Source: Palsa-147 sp963771905 (GTDB lineage Bacteria; Acidobacteriota; Terriglobia; Acidiferrales; UBA7541). From it: a stretch of DNA of 64,000 nt. Location: the NCBI GenBank assembly GCA_963771905.1, contig CAVYVI010000008.1, positions 1-64,000 of the forward strand, given 5' to 3'. Both the position numbers and the translations under genes were made by a program. The notes beneath the pieces were generated by a model that saw nothing but the letters and a program-made list of their open reading frames with translations, searched no databases and was not told the DNA's origin. Shown piece by piece: positions 35,129 to 45,108 of the stretch (position 1 is the first letter of the stretch; the number at the start of each line of letters is the position of its first letter).

Positions 35129-36001
35129 CTACGTCTGGTACCAGCGCGAACCATGTCGCTCTTCTTCGTCTGCTGCACGCAAGAGTGTGAGAGTACGAGT
35201 TCGCCGATAGGTGGCGCAGGCCACCAGAATGGCATTAAGAAGCGCCATGGGAACGATATAAGAAGCACCGAACGGAGGAGCTTCGATTGAAGCCAGGAAA
35301 ACTTTGTCACAAGATTCGGCAATCGGCGACACATAGGTATCTGTAATGCCCACGCAATATGCTCCGTTGCCGTGTGCCTGCTGCAAACCTTCAACGGTCT
35401 GCCTCAGTCCCTTGCGAAAGCTGATCGCGATTACAAGGTCTTTCTTGCCCGTACTTCTGACCAAATGCATGATTCGTCCCCACGACGTTGCACTCAGAAC
35501 GGGAAGGCCCAGGATGGTCAGGTGGTGCTCAAGATAGGCGGCCAGGGTGGCCGCCAAGTCTCCTGCCAAAATAAGGATGCGAGAAGACGTGTAGAACTTG
35601 GGTGCCACTGTAGCGAGCGCTTCGAAGTCGATACTGTGGCGTAGCGCGCTCAGGTTCTTCAGGTCCTTGTCCACCGAGTCTCGGATCGCGGCGATCCTGC
35701 TTCCGTCCCGCGGAGCACTCGATTGCATGGTGTCCAGGGAGGTCGCCCGTGCGATGGAAAGATCGTGGAGGTAGAGTTGAAAGTCGCGATAGGCTGCGAA
35801 CCCCATCGTGTGGACGATCCGTACGACAGTCGCGGCGTCGATCCCCAGGCGCTGTCCTAATGCCCGTGCGCTCAGGAGGGGGAAGTCCTGGGGATTTTCC
35901 AGTACTGGTCGAATTCTCTCTTGCCTCTTGCGGCTGAGCCGCTCCATACAAACCTGAAAGCTGACCGGAGCTTTTCTGTCGCTTCGCTTTGACGTTCGCA
36001 T
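35129..36001 (-). CDS. RpiR/MurR-family transcriptional regulator
   Basis: 290 residues. The N-terminal ~75 form an HTH (ALGQRLGIDAATVVRIVHTM, 20 residues, then GFAAYRDFQ) and residues ~115-260 a SIS sugar-phosphate-binding domain (RILILAGDLAATLAAYL; KKDLVIAISFRKGLRQ). Such regulators sense phosphosugars. It is divergent from the TonB receptor and cyanophycinase-like gene, ~340 nt away, and may control them. The start at ATG 36001 has a weak Shine-Dalgarno. Confidence 0.85.
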   Translation of the reverse strand: MRTSKRSDRKAPVSFQVCMERLSRKRQERIRPVLENPQDFPLLSARALGQRLGIDAATVVRIVHTMGFAAYRDFQLYLHDLSIARATSLDTMQSSAPRDGSRIAAIRDSVDKDLKNLSALRHSIDFEALATVAPKFYTSSRILILAGDLAATLAAYLEHHLTILGLPVLSATSWGRIMHLVRSTGKKDLVIAISFRKGLRQTVEGLQQAHGNGAYCVGITDTYVSPIAESCDKVFLASIEAPPFGASYIVPMALLNAILVACATYRRTRTLTLLRAADEEERHGSRWYQT

Positions 36002-36342
36002 GACTATCGGCGAGCATCCGCGACGAGAAGCGGTCTGTCAAGCATCATTGTATGAGCCATTTGTTCGAAATCTGTCGCAATGAACGTTGCGAAGTGGTGG
36101 CGAAACGCGCCAGTTTTCCTTGACACCGATGCTAGGCGGTCACTATTGTATGGGCATTCGGTCAGCCTCGATAAGAGATTCGACAATTTACGTGATGAAG
36201 TGCGACGCTGCGTTGGTCACGGAGCAGAGACAGCGCGGAACGGTGCAGTGAGAACTCCGGTTTATGGCAGGGAGACGGATTATGAACTTAACCCAGCTTT
36301 TCGTTTGAACATTCAACAGAGAAAATGGTCTGGAGGATTCCA
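36002..36342. promoter_or_regulatory. Divergent control region between RpiR-type regulator and TonB receptor
   Basis: About 340 nt with no supported gene. By position it must contain both promoters. No confident operator palindrome was found by eye. TGGAGGA near 36330 is the receptor's ribosome binding site. Confidence 0.4.
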
Positions 36343-39300
36343 ATGAGAAGGTTCAAGCGATGTGCGACGGCGGCGCTGCTTGTACTGATCTTCCCTGCGA
36401 CGATCATGGCTCAGACATCGCAGGGCCGGATACTGGGAACGGTGACCGACGTTTCGGGTGCGGTCGTGCCCAACGTCAGGGTGACGGTAACCAACGCTGA
36501 AACGAAGGTTTCGCGCACTTTGATTACCAACAATGCCGGCGAATATGTTGCTCCCGCTCTCGAGCCCGGACTCTACAGCGTCTCCGCGGAGGTTTCTGGC
36601 TTCAAGAAAGCCGAAAGCACGGTAGTCCGCCTCGAGGTAGCGAAAGACGTTCGCATCGATCTGCACCTCGAGCCCGGCAGCATTTCGCAAACGGTGGAGG
36701 TGAAAGAATCCACTCCGCTCGTCGACACGACGACCTCGATCCTCGGAGGAACCTTCAACAACCAGGCCATCAACGATTTGCCTCTCCAAGGACGCGACTT
36801 CCAGAATCTGGTCATGCTACGGCCCGGCATTGATCGCACTCCCGGCGGCGGATTCCATTCCATCACGTCCAACGGCAATCGCCCCGAAGACAACAATTTC
36901 ATCGTCGACGGCACCGACGACAACGACGCGTATTACGGTACAACAGTCGCCAATGAAGAAGGAGTTGCGGGCACGCCTGCTACGCATCTGCCCATCGATT
37001 CGATTCAAGAATTCAACGCTGAGGAACATCCCTCCGCGGAATATGGATGGAAGCCGGGCGCGGTCATCAACATCGGCCTGAAATCCGGCACGAACGACTT
37101 CCACGGCACTGCCTACTATTTCGCCCGCAACAGCGCCTTCGATGCCCGCAATTTTTTCAATCCGCTCGGCACACCTCTCGCGCCGCTGCGACTTCATCAG
37201 TTCGGCTCTTCCGGCGGCGGCCCCATCAAGAAAGACAAATGGTTCATCTTCGGCAATTACGAAGGCGTCCGCGACGCGGTTGGAAATCCGGAGGCCGTTC
37301 CCAGCCCTGCCACGGTTCCGATCGGCGACCCCACCACGAGCATCCCCGATGCGATCTCGCAATGCCAGGCCACTCCCGGTTGCACGCCCAATCCGCTCAG
37401 CACCACACTCGCGCAATTGTACCCGGCGAATAACGGGACGAACCCGAACGGCACGGGCGAAATCTTTCAGGATCTCGACAACGTTACGCGCGAAGACAAC
37501 TTCATCATAAAGTCCGATTACGTCCTCTCCGAGCACAACACTTTCACAGGACGTTACTTTTTTGGTGACAGCGTGCAATCCGAGGAGGACATCTACGTCC
37601 TCCTGCCGCAATGGCTTTCGGAGGCGCGCACGCGCGTTCAGATCGCTGGCTTCGGTTGGACCTGGACTCCCAACAGCCGCTGGGTGAACCAAACCCGCTT
37701 CGGCTACAACCGCATCTGGCAGGAGGACGAGACGGCCGACCACAGCGTGAATCCCACCACGTATGGCATCAACACCGGTGTCGCCAATCCCGCCGACTTT
37801 GGAATGCCGGAGATCGATGTCGCGGGCTTTACGCAACTTGGCGGCAACGACAGTTGGCCTCTCGCGACGTCACCCACGCAAACCTTTCAATTTGGCGACA
37901 GCGTTTCCTACCTGACCGGCAAGCACACCATCCGTTTTGGCGCCGAATTCCGCCGCGGAACCGTTACGAATGTCCGGGACCGCGATTCGAAAGGCGACAT
38001 TTCCTTCCCGACCCTGGCGGACTTCATCGACGCAGGCAGCACGGACACGACCGGAACGCTAGGCTGCAGCGAAACACCGTGTGGACCCCAGACCGCTTCC
38101 GTTCTCATCGGAACCACGCTGCGGCACGTCAGCCAGGATGGCTTCGGCGCGTTCATTCAGGACGATTGGCACGTAGTTCCCCGGCTCATGATCAATGCTG
38201 GATTGCGTTATGACCTCTCGACGGTAATCAAGGAGAGCAATGACCTGCTCGGGAACTTCGATCCGAATCTTGGCTTCGTTCAAGTCGGCAAGCAGATTTC
38301 TTCCCCGTATGACGGCGATCATCACAATTTCGGCCCACGCCTCGGTCTCGCGTGGGATGTCTTCGGAAATGGAAAGACGTCGCTTCGCGCGGGGTCCGGC
38401 ATGATTTACGAGGTTCCGCATATTTCCGCATTCATCGGGCAAACGGGCGGCGGAGGTCTGGGTCTCGCAACCATCCCGACCGGCGCGGCTGGCGTGCAAC
38501 CCGGCGGCGGTAACATCACGGTATCGGATGTAACTCTGCCGGGCAACTCGGTGAATTGGAATCCGCCGCCAGCGCAAGTTTTTCCGGTCGTCGGCGTGCC
38601 ACTCAACTGCTCCGCGGTTGATCCGGACAGCGGCGACCCGCTACCTTGTTCGATCACCAGCGTCCAGAAGAATCTGAAAACTCCGTACTCGATTTTCTGG
38701 AATTTGGGCATCCAGCACGCGTTCGGGACCGGATCATCCCTTGATGTGGCCTACGTTGGAAACAGAGGAGTAGATCTTTACAGCCTGCTCGATACCAATC
38801 AGCCGAATCCGACGGAAGCGCTCGCTTGCGTGAACGCCGGAACGTACGACGCGGCGTCGTGCGAGCAATTCGCGCGCCCGCTCTACTCCAAATTTCCGTT
38901 CCTGGGCATCAACACCGTCGTCGGAAATGCCGAGACCTCCATCTATCACAGCCTCCAGGTCACTTACACCGTTCGCAACTGGCACGGCCTCAACGTCGTC
39001 GCCGGCTATACTTACGGCCACGCCCTCGATGAAGCCAGCAACAACCGCTCATTCCTCGCGCAAAACAGTCTCGATCTCGCCGCCGAACGCGGCAACAGCG
39101 ACTTCGACATTCGCCATCGCTTCACGTTCGCTCTCACCTACGCCTTGCCTTCCGTTCACAGCTTCGCCCACTCCCTTGAAGGTTGGCAGGTCAACAGCAT
39201 TGCCATCATCGAGAGCGGGCTCCCGTGGGACATGCATGACTACGATGACGACATCAGCTTGACGGGCCAATACAACGATCGCTGGAACATTGTCGGGAAG

Positions 39301-39765
39301 TACAGCGACATTCACTGGACCGCCGCTGCCGTCGGCAACACATGCGACCCCAGCCAGCGCCTGTGCTTCTATCCGGACGGCTCGCCATCCTTGTGCCAGG
39401 CGAATGCCGACCCAAATCAGCTGGCCTATTTCGGATGCTACGTCGAAGGCTCAACCGCCATTGTCCCTCCTGACTACGGAACGTTCGGCAATATCCAGCG
39501 CAATGCATTCCGCGGACCGGATTTCGTGAACTGGGATTTCTCGCTGACGAAAAATACGAAACTGACTGAGCACGTGACCCTGCAGCTTCGCTTGGAATTC
39601 TTCAATATTTTGAACCACCCCAACTTTGCCGGCGTGGACGGCGAAATGGCGGATGGAAGCAGCGTCGGACAAGTGATCAACACACCGGATGTATACGCTT
39701 CGAATCCCGTGATGGGCAGCGGCGGCTCGCGCCATATTCAGCTCGGCGCGAAAGTGATCTGGTAA
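36343..39765 (+). CDS. TonB-dependent outer-membrane receptor, Oar-like with carboxypeptidase-regulatory domain
   Basis: 1140 residues from ATG 36343 (TGGAGGA 8 nt upstream; the upstream ATG 36325 has none). Signal peptide 1-23 ends TIMAQ. Residues ~26-110 are a carboxypeptidase-D regulatory-like domain (GRILGTVTDVSGAVVPNVRV, 20 residues). A plug follows, with NDLPLQGRDFQNLV and FIVDGTDDND, then a ~900-residue beta-barrel ending in an aromatic residue (QLGAKVIW), as outer-membrane proteins do. It likely imports large or polymeric substrates, or is an Oar-like surface protein. The cyanophycinase-like gene starts 33 nt downstream, suggesting a peptide-type substrate. Confidence 0.9.
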   Translation: MRRFKRCATAALLVLIFPATIMAQTSQGRILGTVTDVSGAVVPNVRVTVTNAETKVSRTLITNNAGEYVAPALEPGLYSVSAEVSGFKKAESTVVRLEVAKDVRIDLHLEPGSISQTVEVKESTPLVDTTTSILGGTFNNQAINDLPLQGRDFQNLVMLRPGIDRTPGGGFHSITSNGNRPEDNNFIVDGTDDNDAYYGTTVANEEGVAGTPATHLPIDSIQEFNAEEHPSAEYGWKPGAVINIGLKSGTNDFHGTAYYFARNSAFDARNFFNPLGTPLAPLRLHQFGSSGGGPIKKDKWFIFGNYEGVRDAVGNPEAVPSPATVPIGDPTTSIPDAISQCQATPGCTPNPLSTTLAQLYPANNGTNPNGTGEIFQDLDNVTREDNFIIKSDYVLSEHNTFTGRYFFGDSVQSEEDIYVLLPQWLSEARTRVQIAGFGWTWTPNSRWVNQTRFGYNRIWQEDETADHSVNPTTYGINTGVANPADFGMPEIDVAGFTQLGGNDSWPLATSPTQTFQFGDSVSYLTGKHTIRFGAEFRRGTVTNVRDRDSKGDISFPTLADFIDAGSTDTTGTLGCSETPCGPQTASVLIGTTLRHVSQDGFGAFIQDDWHVVPRLMINAGLRYDLSTVIKESNDLLGNFDPNLGFVQVGKQISSPYDGDHHNFGPRLGLAWDVFGNGKTSLRAGSGMIYEVPHISAFIGQTGGGGLGLATIPTGAAGVQPGGGNITVSDVTLPGNSVNWNPPPAQVFPVVGVPLNCSAVDPDSGDPLPCSITSVQKNLKTPYSIFWNLGIQHAFGTGSSLDVAYVGNRGVDLYSLLDTNQPNPTEALACVNAGTYDAASCEQFARPLYSKFPFLGINTVVGNAETSIYHSLQVTYTVRNWHGLNVVAGYTYGHALDEASNNRSFLAQNSLDLAAERGNSDFDIRHRFTFALTYALPSVHSFAHSLEGWQVNSIAIIESGLPWDMHDYDDDISLTGQYNDRWNIVGKYSDIHWTAAAVGNTCDPSQRLCFYPDGSPSLCQANADPNQLAYFGCYVEGSTAIVPPDYGTFGNIQRNAFRGPDFVNWDFSLTKNTKLTEHVTLQLRLEFFNILNHPNFAGVDGEMADGSSVGQVINTPDVYASNPVMGSGGSRHIQLGAKVIW

Positions 39766-39798
39766 ACGAAAGAGTTCAAATTCAGGTGAGGTTTCCCA

Positions 39799-40836
39799 AT
39801 GAGCCGATTCCGCCTATTCCTTTGCCTCGTGCCGATTGGCCTCTTAATCGAGGTCTTGCCATTGGTCTGCCCCTCGTTTGGATCGAGCCCTCACTACACG
39901 TATATTCGCACAGGGAGTTCTGCGGACGTACGAACGAGAACCCAAGGCGGCTTCGCCCTGATGGGCGGAGGGAAAGACCTTGATCGAGCTTTCCAATGGA
40001 TGTGCGAGCGATCCGGCGGCGGCGACTTTCTCGTCCTTCGCGCGAGCGGAGATGATGCTTACAACCCCTATATTCAGGGTCTTTGTCACGTCAACTCGGT
40101 ATCGACACTCGTAATTCCGGATCGTGCGGCCGCGTCCGATCCGTTTGTGTCCAACGCAATACGGAACGCCGGGGCCGTGTTCATTGCCGGAGGCGACCAA
40201 GCGAACTACATCGAGTTCTGGATGGGAACACCCGTGCAACAGGCTCTGAATGAGGCTATAGCGCGGCATATTCCGATCGGCGGAACGAGCGCTGGTTTGG
40301 CCGTGCAGGGCGAATTTGTGTACTCGGCTCAGGGCGATGCTCCGGATGGACCCGATCTAAGCTCGACGGAGACGCTGTCCAATCCCTTCAATCCCCGCGT
40401 CACCATCGTGCATCAATTTCTGGACAATGCGCTCTTAAAGGAAGTGATTACTGATACGCACTTTTCAGCACGCGATCGAATGGGACGGACGCTGGTGTTC
40501 ATGGCACGGATTCTGCAAGATGGCATGGCCCGTCACGTTCGGGCTATCGCAGTCGATGAACGCACAGCAGTTCTTCTTGACCCGCGCGGGATGGGGACGG
40601 TCGTAGGCGCTGGTTCGGCCTACTTCTTGCAAGCCACGCAGAATCCGGAAACGTGCAGGGGTAATAACCCCCTGACGTTTCGCGGAGTAACGGTGCGAAG
40701 CTTACGTGCGGACGAGCGATTCAACGTACTGCATTGGTCGAGCCGCGAAGGCATCTCTTACACTCTATCGGTGGAATCCGGGATTATTCGTTCAACTTTG
40801 CCCGACGGCGCGGTGTACACGAACAAGAACAACTGA
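39799..40836 (+). CDS. Secreted cyanophycinase-like peptidase (family S51)
   Basis: 345 residues, GTGAGG just ahead of ATG 39799. An N-terminal signal sequence spans ~1-28. The S51 features are ALMGGGKDLDRAFQWM, FIAGGDQANYI, and the nucleophile motif IGGTSAGLAVQGEF (Ser ~163), with a His in FSARDRMGR-adjacent TDTHFS. S51 includes cyanophycinases, which cut beta-aspartyl-arginine polymer, and dipeptidase E. Export plus the adjacent TonB receptor fits extracellular cleavage of cyanophycin or beta-Asp peptides followed by uptake; the substrate is inferred. Confidence 0.85.
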   Translation: MSRFRLFLCLVPIGLLIEVLPLVCPSFGSSPHYTYIRTGSSADVRTRTQGGFALMGGGKDLDRAFQWMCERSGGGDFLVLRASGDDAYNPYIQGLCHVNSVSTLVIPDRAAASDPFVSNAIRNAGAVFIAGGDQANYIEFWMGTPVQQALNEAIARHIPIGGTSAGLAVQGEFVYSAQGDAPDGPDLSSTETLSNPFNPRVTIVHQFLDNALLKEVITDTHFSARDRMGRTLVFMARILQDGMARHVRAIAVDERTAVLLDPRGMGTVVGAGSAYFLQATQNPETCRGNNPLTFRGVTVRSLRADERFNVLHWSSREGISYTLSVESGIIRSTLPDGAVYTNKNN

Positions 40837-41086
40837 TGCGCGGAGGACCACTTGAAAGTGATTTAAGAGCTGATGGTCTGTGCGCTGACTACAGTGGTTC
40901 GCTGATGTCATGAACGTAGCAAAGCGAGTGATGGCGCGCGGCCAGAACCGCAAATGGTAGTTGCCGCGGCACGCGCACCGGGATTATGCCGCGCACGCGG
41001 TTCATTCGATTTTCCCGGATGAAAGCCACACAGAAGCAGACACGAAGAGTATTTTTCCTTCACGAAGCTGGCGTACGGGATTGCGC

Positions 41087-41330
41087 TGAAGGAGCGCGAT
41101 TTTTTGATCCAAAAGGAAAGTTAGTTTCCGACGAAACCCAGACTTGAAATGAACGATTTGCATCGAAGAAGAGATTCGGTGTCGAGCAGATTGTTAAGTT
41201 GCAACGGCAAACGAGAGCGGGAATCGCGAATCGTAAATCGACGCCGCAAGCCTGCAAGAAATCCGAGATCACTTATCTGGTCTACTACCGCTGGCGAAGA
41301 GAGTTCATCCAGCTCCCGCCTCGAAACTCG
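41087..41330 (+). mobile_element. Degenerate IS3-family remnant
   Basis: The left part copies the intact element's left end: tgaaggagcgcgattttttg here against tgatgggacctcgattttttg there, then a shared ccaaaaggaa and gttagtttccg. The following codons read KKRFGVEQIVKLQRQ and later YYRWRREF, a recognisable OrfA with an internal divergence. A short cgaaactcgccc at ~41322 resembles the end of orfB (cgaaaactcgccc), so most of the element may have been deleted. No intact transposase remains. Confidence 0.75.
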
Positions 41331-42050
41331 CCCGAGGGGCGCGGGTTCGTAAGTGATGGCCGTGCCAACGCGGTCACGATTTTTAATCTCAAGTCGCTCG
41401 CGGTAATCGCGCGGGTGCCCGCCGGCACGAAGCCTGATGCCATCGTTTACGATCCTTCCACGCACCGCGTCTTCGCGATGAATGGCGGTAGCAGCACTTC
41501 TACGGCGATTGACGCTGCGACTGGCAAAGTAATTGGCACGATTGATCTCGGCGGCGGCCCCGAATTCACGGTCGCCGACGGAACTGGAAATATTTTCGTC
41601 AATCTCGAAGACGAAAGTGAAACCCTCCGCATTGACGCGCGCGCGCTAACCGTCACGAATCGCTGGCCTCTCGCACCGTGCGAACGCCCCTCAAGCCTGG
41701 CGATCGACCGCGCCAATCATCGCCTGTTTGTCGGCTGCCGCAGCCGGGTCATGGCCGTCGTCAATGCTGAGAACGGAAAAGTGATCGTGACATTGCCGAT
41801 CGGCGATCACGTCGACGCCAGCGCCTTCGATCCAGGAACCGGCCTAATCTTTAATTCCACCGGTGAAGGAACGGTCGACGTCTTCCTCGAGGATACGCCG
41901 GACAAATTCAGCGCGGTCGAGAGAATCCCCACTCACGCGGGATCGAAGACCATGGCGCTCGATTCCAGAACGCACCAGATCTTCGTGCCATCCAACGAAT
42001 CCGGGAAGTTTCAAGTTCTTTTGTTCGGAGACTCGACCAATCCTAAGTGA
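41331..42050 (+). pseudogene. YncE-like beta-propeller protein, N-terminus lost to an IS3 remnant
   Basis: From ~41337 the frame encodes a YncE/YVTN-type propeller: GRGFVSDGRANAVTIFNLKS, then KPDAIVYDPSTHRVFAMNG, IGTIDLGGGPEFTVADGTG, PSSLAIDRANHRLFVGC and KTMALDSRTHQIFVPSN. The matching family usually has ~130-150 further residues and a signal peptide before GRGFVSDGR; here that part is replaced in frame by IS OrfA codons. The result is a chimeric ORF of ~280 residues with no export signal. Probably non-functional, though the frame is still open over ~240 residues, so the event may be fairly recent. Confidence 0.75.
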
Positions 42051-42855
42051 CCACCGCAGCGAGAACCCGCAGTCGTGCTGCCGCGATTTCCCGTCTCCTT
42101 TTGGATACGCGATCCGCGTCTGATTTGCTTTTGCTATGGGCGGGATTCGTAGTGACATCTTGATTGTATTCGAAAAGGAAGATTTGAAATTGCAGCTTCC
42201 ACTTCTGTAATCCGGCTGAGTTTCACTCACCCAGGCGAGCGAGTTCAGACACATTTGCGCGCCGCAATCGTTTGATCCTTCGCGGGTGGTCCGGAGTGAT
42301 TCAGCGGCCCCAAAACGTGTGTTTGTGGGCAGGCTAAGTCTTGGACACACCGATCTACATTTTCAAACACTTACAGTGACAGTAAAAGAGGGGTATTTGG
42401 GCAACGCGGTTTTGAGAAATGGCTCGCCGGATTAGATTCGAACTAGCAACCCTTCGGTTAATAGGTTCGAATTCAAAACCATAAGTCGTTGTTCAACCTT
42501 CGCTTGGGCTCATTGGGAAGCCGATATTCTTCCTCACATGTTCCGAAGTTGTTCCAACTACTCCAGCTTCGCGTAATCCGCTCTTGAAACAGTAAGGACC
42601 TCGTATCTGAACTTTTCTCCGCCAATCGCGGTGACTGATGCTACGTCTATGCTGCGGTTCCTCGCTCAGGACTTACGGCGCGAAAAAGTTCGGTCCGCTT
42701 CGGAGCGTAACTGAGCTAGCCGGAGGTTGCTCGACGCTGCTGTCAATTTGTTTTTGCGGCTCCACAGCCCGAAGCCGGGGCCAGAGCCGGGTTCGCACTT
42801 CAGAGGCTGATTCGTGACGAACGATATCAATTGTCCGAACGAGTCCGTGCGTTGT
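42051..42855. other. Intergenic region with a tRNA-like fragment
   Basis: About 800 nt with no supported gene. The only structure I recognise is the degenerate tRNA 3' half at 42420-42470, listed separately. No convincing promoter or terminator was seen. Confidence 0.5.
42420..42470 (-). other. Degenerate 3' half of a tRNA (tRNA-Asn-like), possible attachment-site relic
   Basis: The reverse complement reads an anticodon-loop-like ctattaaccg, agggttg, a T-loop gttcgaatc, and an acceptor end ccggcgagcca including CCA. The order and spacing match the 3' half of bacterial tRNA-Asn, but the anticodon would be ATT, T-stem pairs are broken, and no D-arm or 5' acceptor lies upstream. It is therefore a fragment, as left when an element integrates into a tRNA 3' end. 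Confidence 0.5.
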
Positions 42856-43587
42856 TTATTGCGCGTTGATCCAGGTGTCTGAACCTGTCAGCTTTACAGA
42901 CACGTCAGTAAGGAAGATGTGCAGGGGCTTGCCATCGGCGGTGCCGCGGTGCTCCGTTGAGATAAGGAGAGGACCCGCCTTTTTGTAGCCTGCCCACGTT
43001 GCGATGACGAGGCTCGGCTTCATGGTGCCGCCGCGGCGGTAGACAAATTGCTCGACGCGGTTGTCTTTGCCGACGTAGAGTTCCCAGGTGTCGCCGGGCG
43101 TGTAACCGCCGTCGCTGGAATACTTCACCGCGACCAGCTCGGCCGAGCCTTTGCCCAACGGCAGTTTATGCATCCCTTCATCGGTCACGGTAGCGCTGCT
43201 GTCCCAGTAAGCGTGAAGGGGGAACAGTAGCCAGTAGTTATCGTTCATGAAACCCGGATCGACTTGACTTTTCACGGCGTCGGACTGGCTGCCGAGCTCG
43301 GAGCGCATATACGACACCTTAACCGGCTTACCGTCCTTATCCTTCCCGTCAAAGGAAACCGTGTTGGTCTTAGGTTCCCAAACCCAGGAACGGGCGACAT
43401 CCACCCCAGGGAACTGTGCATGCCAGATATAGCGGATGGCCTCGATCTGCCCAAACGAATCGAGACCATACGTCTTCGCGATCTGTTCGAGAATTGGCGG
43501 GCGATTCTGTGCCCAGGAGGTTGCAGCAAAGATCAGCGCTCCGAAAGTCAAAAGACTGATCGCCGTTACACGGCTCGCATTTTTCAT
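42856..43587 (-). CDS. Secreted protein of unknown function
   Basis: 243 residues from ATG 43587, with AAGGAG 8 nt upstream; longer in-frame starts lack this. Signal peptide 1-27 ends ATSWAQ. The mature part has YGLDSFGQIEAIRYIWHAQF, NTVSFDGKDKDGKPVKVSY, NDNYWLLFPLHAYWDSSATV and a final ISTEHRGTADGKPLHIFL. It looks like a beta-rich lipocalin- or LolA-like fold, but I do not recognise a named family. It lies 230 nt downstream of the mannosyltransferase on the same strand, so it may be transcribed separately. Confidence 0.75.
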   Translation of the reverse strand: MKNASRVTAISLLTFGALIFAATSWAQNRPPILEQIAKTYGLDSFGQIEAIRYIWHAQFPGVDVARSWVWEPKTNTVSFDGKDKDGKPVKVSYMRSELGSQSDAVKSQVDPGFMNDNYWLLFPLHAYWDSSATVTDEGMHKLPLGKGSAELVAVKYSSDGGYTPGDTWELYVGKDNRVEQFVYRRGGTMKPSLVIATWAGYKKAGPLLISTEHRGTADGKPLHIFLTDVSVKLTGSDTWINAQ

Positions 43588-43818
43588 AGAGTTCGCTCCT
43601 TTATAAATTGCTCGGACGATCTGTTGGACGAAGGGCAAAAGTCTCGGGATGCAGGAGGGTGTGCCGGCGCAGCACCCTTCGCTCACGCACGCCATTCGCG
43701 TCCTTGCTCGGCGCCCGGGCATTATACAGCACATTTCGGGTGGTTGCGTTTTCGCACGTTCGTGCGGAGGCACGCGTTCCCTCACACAGGCTTGCGGAGC
43801 CCAATTCGCAACAGCCAG

Positions 43819-45108
43819 CTAGTCCGTCGAGGATGGGGTTATCCCCGGTCGGGTGAAGCGGCGAAGCAGGATAATTGCACCGGCCGTTGCCACGGATCCA
43901 TATTCCAGCAGCATAATCCAGGCGGGAACCACCCACGGACGACCAAGCGTGCGCAGATGCCAAACGTAGTAAGTCGGGATGATGCTAACTGTCCAGATGA
44001 TGATCGGCAGCGCCGCGGCCGACCGCACGAACGGTAACACCCACAGCAGGTACCATGGATATACGACCGGCGCACATAGAAGCGATGCCGCCATGGGCCA
44101 TGCGAATGCGTCCGAAGACCACGCCGGCGTCTTGCTTCTCAGCCACATTGCCGTAAGAAATCCGACAAGCACCGCGAGCCCAACTACAAGTTGCGGAGTC
44201 GCAACCCGCTCGAGAATTGAAAACACCGGATCATTAAAACGGAACCTTTGCACATACGTCCCAAGCGAGCCGATCAGAATCCGCCCGTGGTTCATAAATG
44301 GAACGTAGAGAAGTCCGGCCACGACTGCCGCCAGCGCGCCGTCGCGCACACGAACGCGCCTCCAATAAAGTGGCAGCAGTACAATCGGGAGCAATTTCAC
44401 TGCAACAGCCAGCCCAAATGCCAGAGCGGCAACCGCACGCCAGCGCCGTTCCAGCGCAGCGGCGGACAGCAACAGTAGCAGCACACCAACAATATCGATG
44501 TGACCGCTGCCCGCCACTTCTATCGCCAGCAGTGGATTCCAGGCATAAGCCAGAACCCAATGCATTCCTTGCCCACTACGACTCAATATATCGAGCAACA
44601 CGAAAACGATCGCGAAATCGCAAACTACGAAAGCTAATTTCATCGCAAAGACAGACTCATGAATCGCTGTGACAGCGCGGAAAAAGAGTTCAGCTCCCGC
44701 TGGATATGGGCTCGGAACGTCCGGGTTGTTCAGCGTGCGGGTTTCGGGTGTGTGCAACCAGCTGACCGCCGGGTCGCTCGGAACAACAATATAAGGGTTA
44801 TAGCCGAGCCGCTGCACACGGCCATCCCAAACATATCGATGAACGTCGTCGTCTGGACCCGGCGGCTGCACCAGGAACGGAACATGCCACAGGGCAGCCA
44901 ACGCGAGCCCGATGACGATGACATGGCGCGGGAATTTCAGCGTGGAGAATAACTCGCGAATGGCGAGGAGGTACGCGATGCCGGCAATTGCCAGCGGAAT
45001 GATGAAAGACGGTTCGCCGACGCTGCTGAACTTGCGCGAGCAGGTCAGGAGCGCCGCCAGCAAAATCACGCCGAGCCCGTACAGCCTGCGGGATGGCGTC
45101 AGCTTCAC
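43819..45108 (-). CDS. Polytopic GT87/mannosyltransferase-like membrane enzyme
   Basis: 429 residues if started at GTG 45108, which overlaps the upstream stop as GTGA; the ATG at 45165 would need a 61-nt overlap. About ten transmembrane helices. The loop after the first helices has GPDDDVHRYVWDGRVQRLGY, an acidic GT-C motif, and PYPAGAELFFRAVTAI follows. GT-C enzymes of this type use polyprenyl-phosphate sugars. The GT2 three genes upstream could make such a donor. Acceptor unknown. Confidence 0.8.
   Translation of the reverse strand: MKLTPSRRLYGLGVILLAALLTCSRKFSSVGEPSFIIPLAIAGIAYLLAIRELFSTLKFPRHVIVIGLALAALWHVPFLVQPPGPDDDVHRYVWDGRVQRLGYNPYIVVPSDPAVSWLHTPETRTLNNPDVPSPYPAGAELFFRAVTAIHESVFAMKLAFVVCDFAIVFVLLDILSRSGQGMHWVLAYAWNPLLAIEVAGSGHIDIVGVLLLLLSAAALERRWRAVAALAFGLAVAVKLLPIVLLPLYWRRVRVRDGALAAVVAGLLYVPFMNHGRILIGSLGTYVQRFRFNDPVFSILERVATPQLVVGLAVLVGFLTAMWLRSKTPAWSSDAFAWPMAASLLCAPVVYPWYLLWVLPFVRSAAALPIIIWTVSIIPTYYVWHLRTLGRPWVVPAWIMLLEYGSVATAGAIILLRRFTRPGITPSSTD

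Noticed and set aside
41844..42350. 168-codon minus-strand ORF
   Set aside because: Half of it is antisense to the YncE-like propeller; remainder has no family-like pattern.
43588..43785. 66-residue extension of the secreted unknown protein
   Set aside because: Cys/Arg-rich and before a perfect signal peptide start that has its own AAGGAG.
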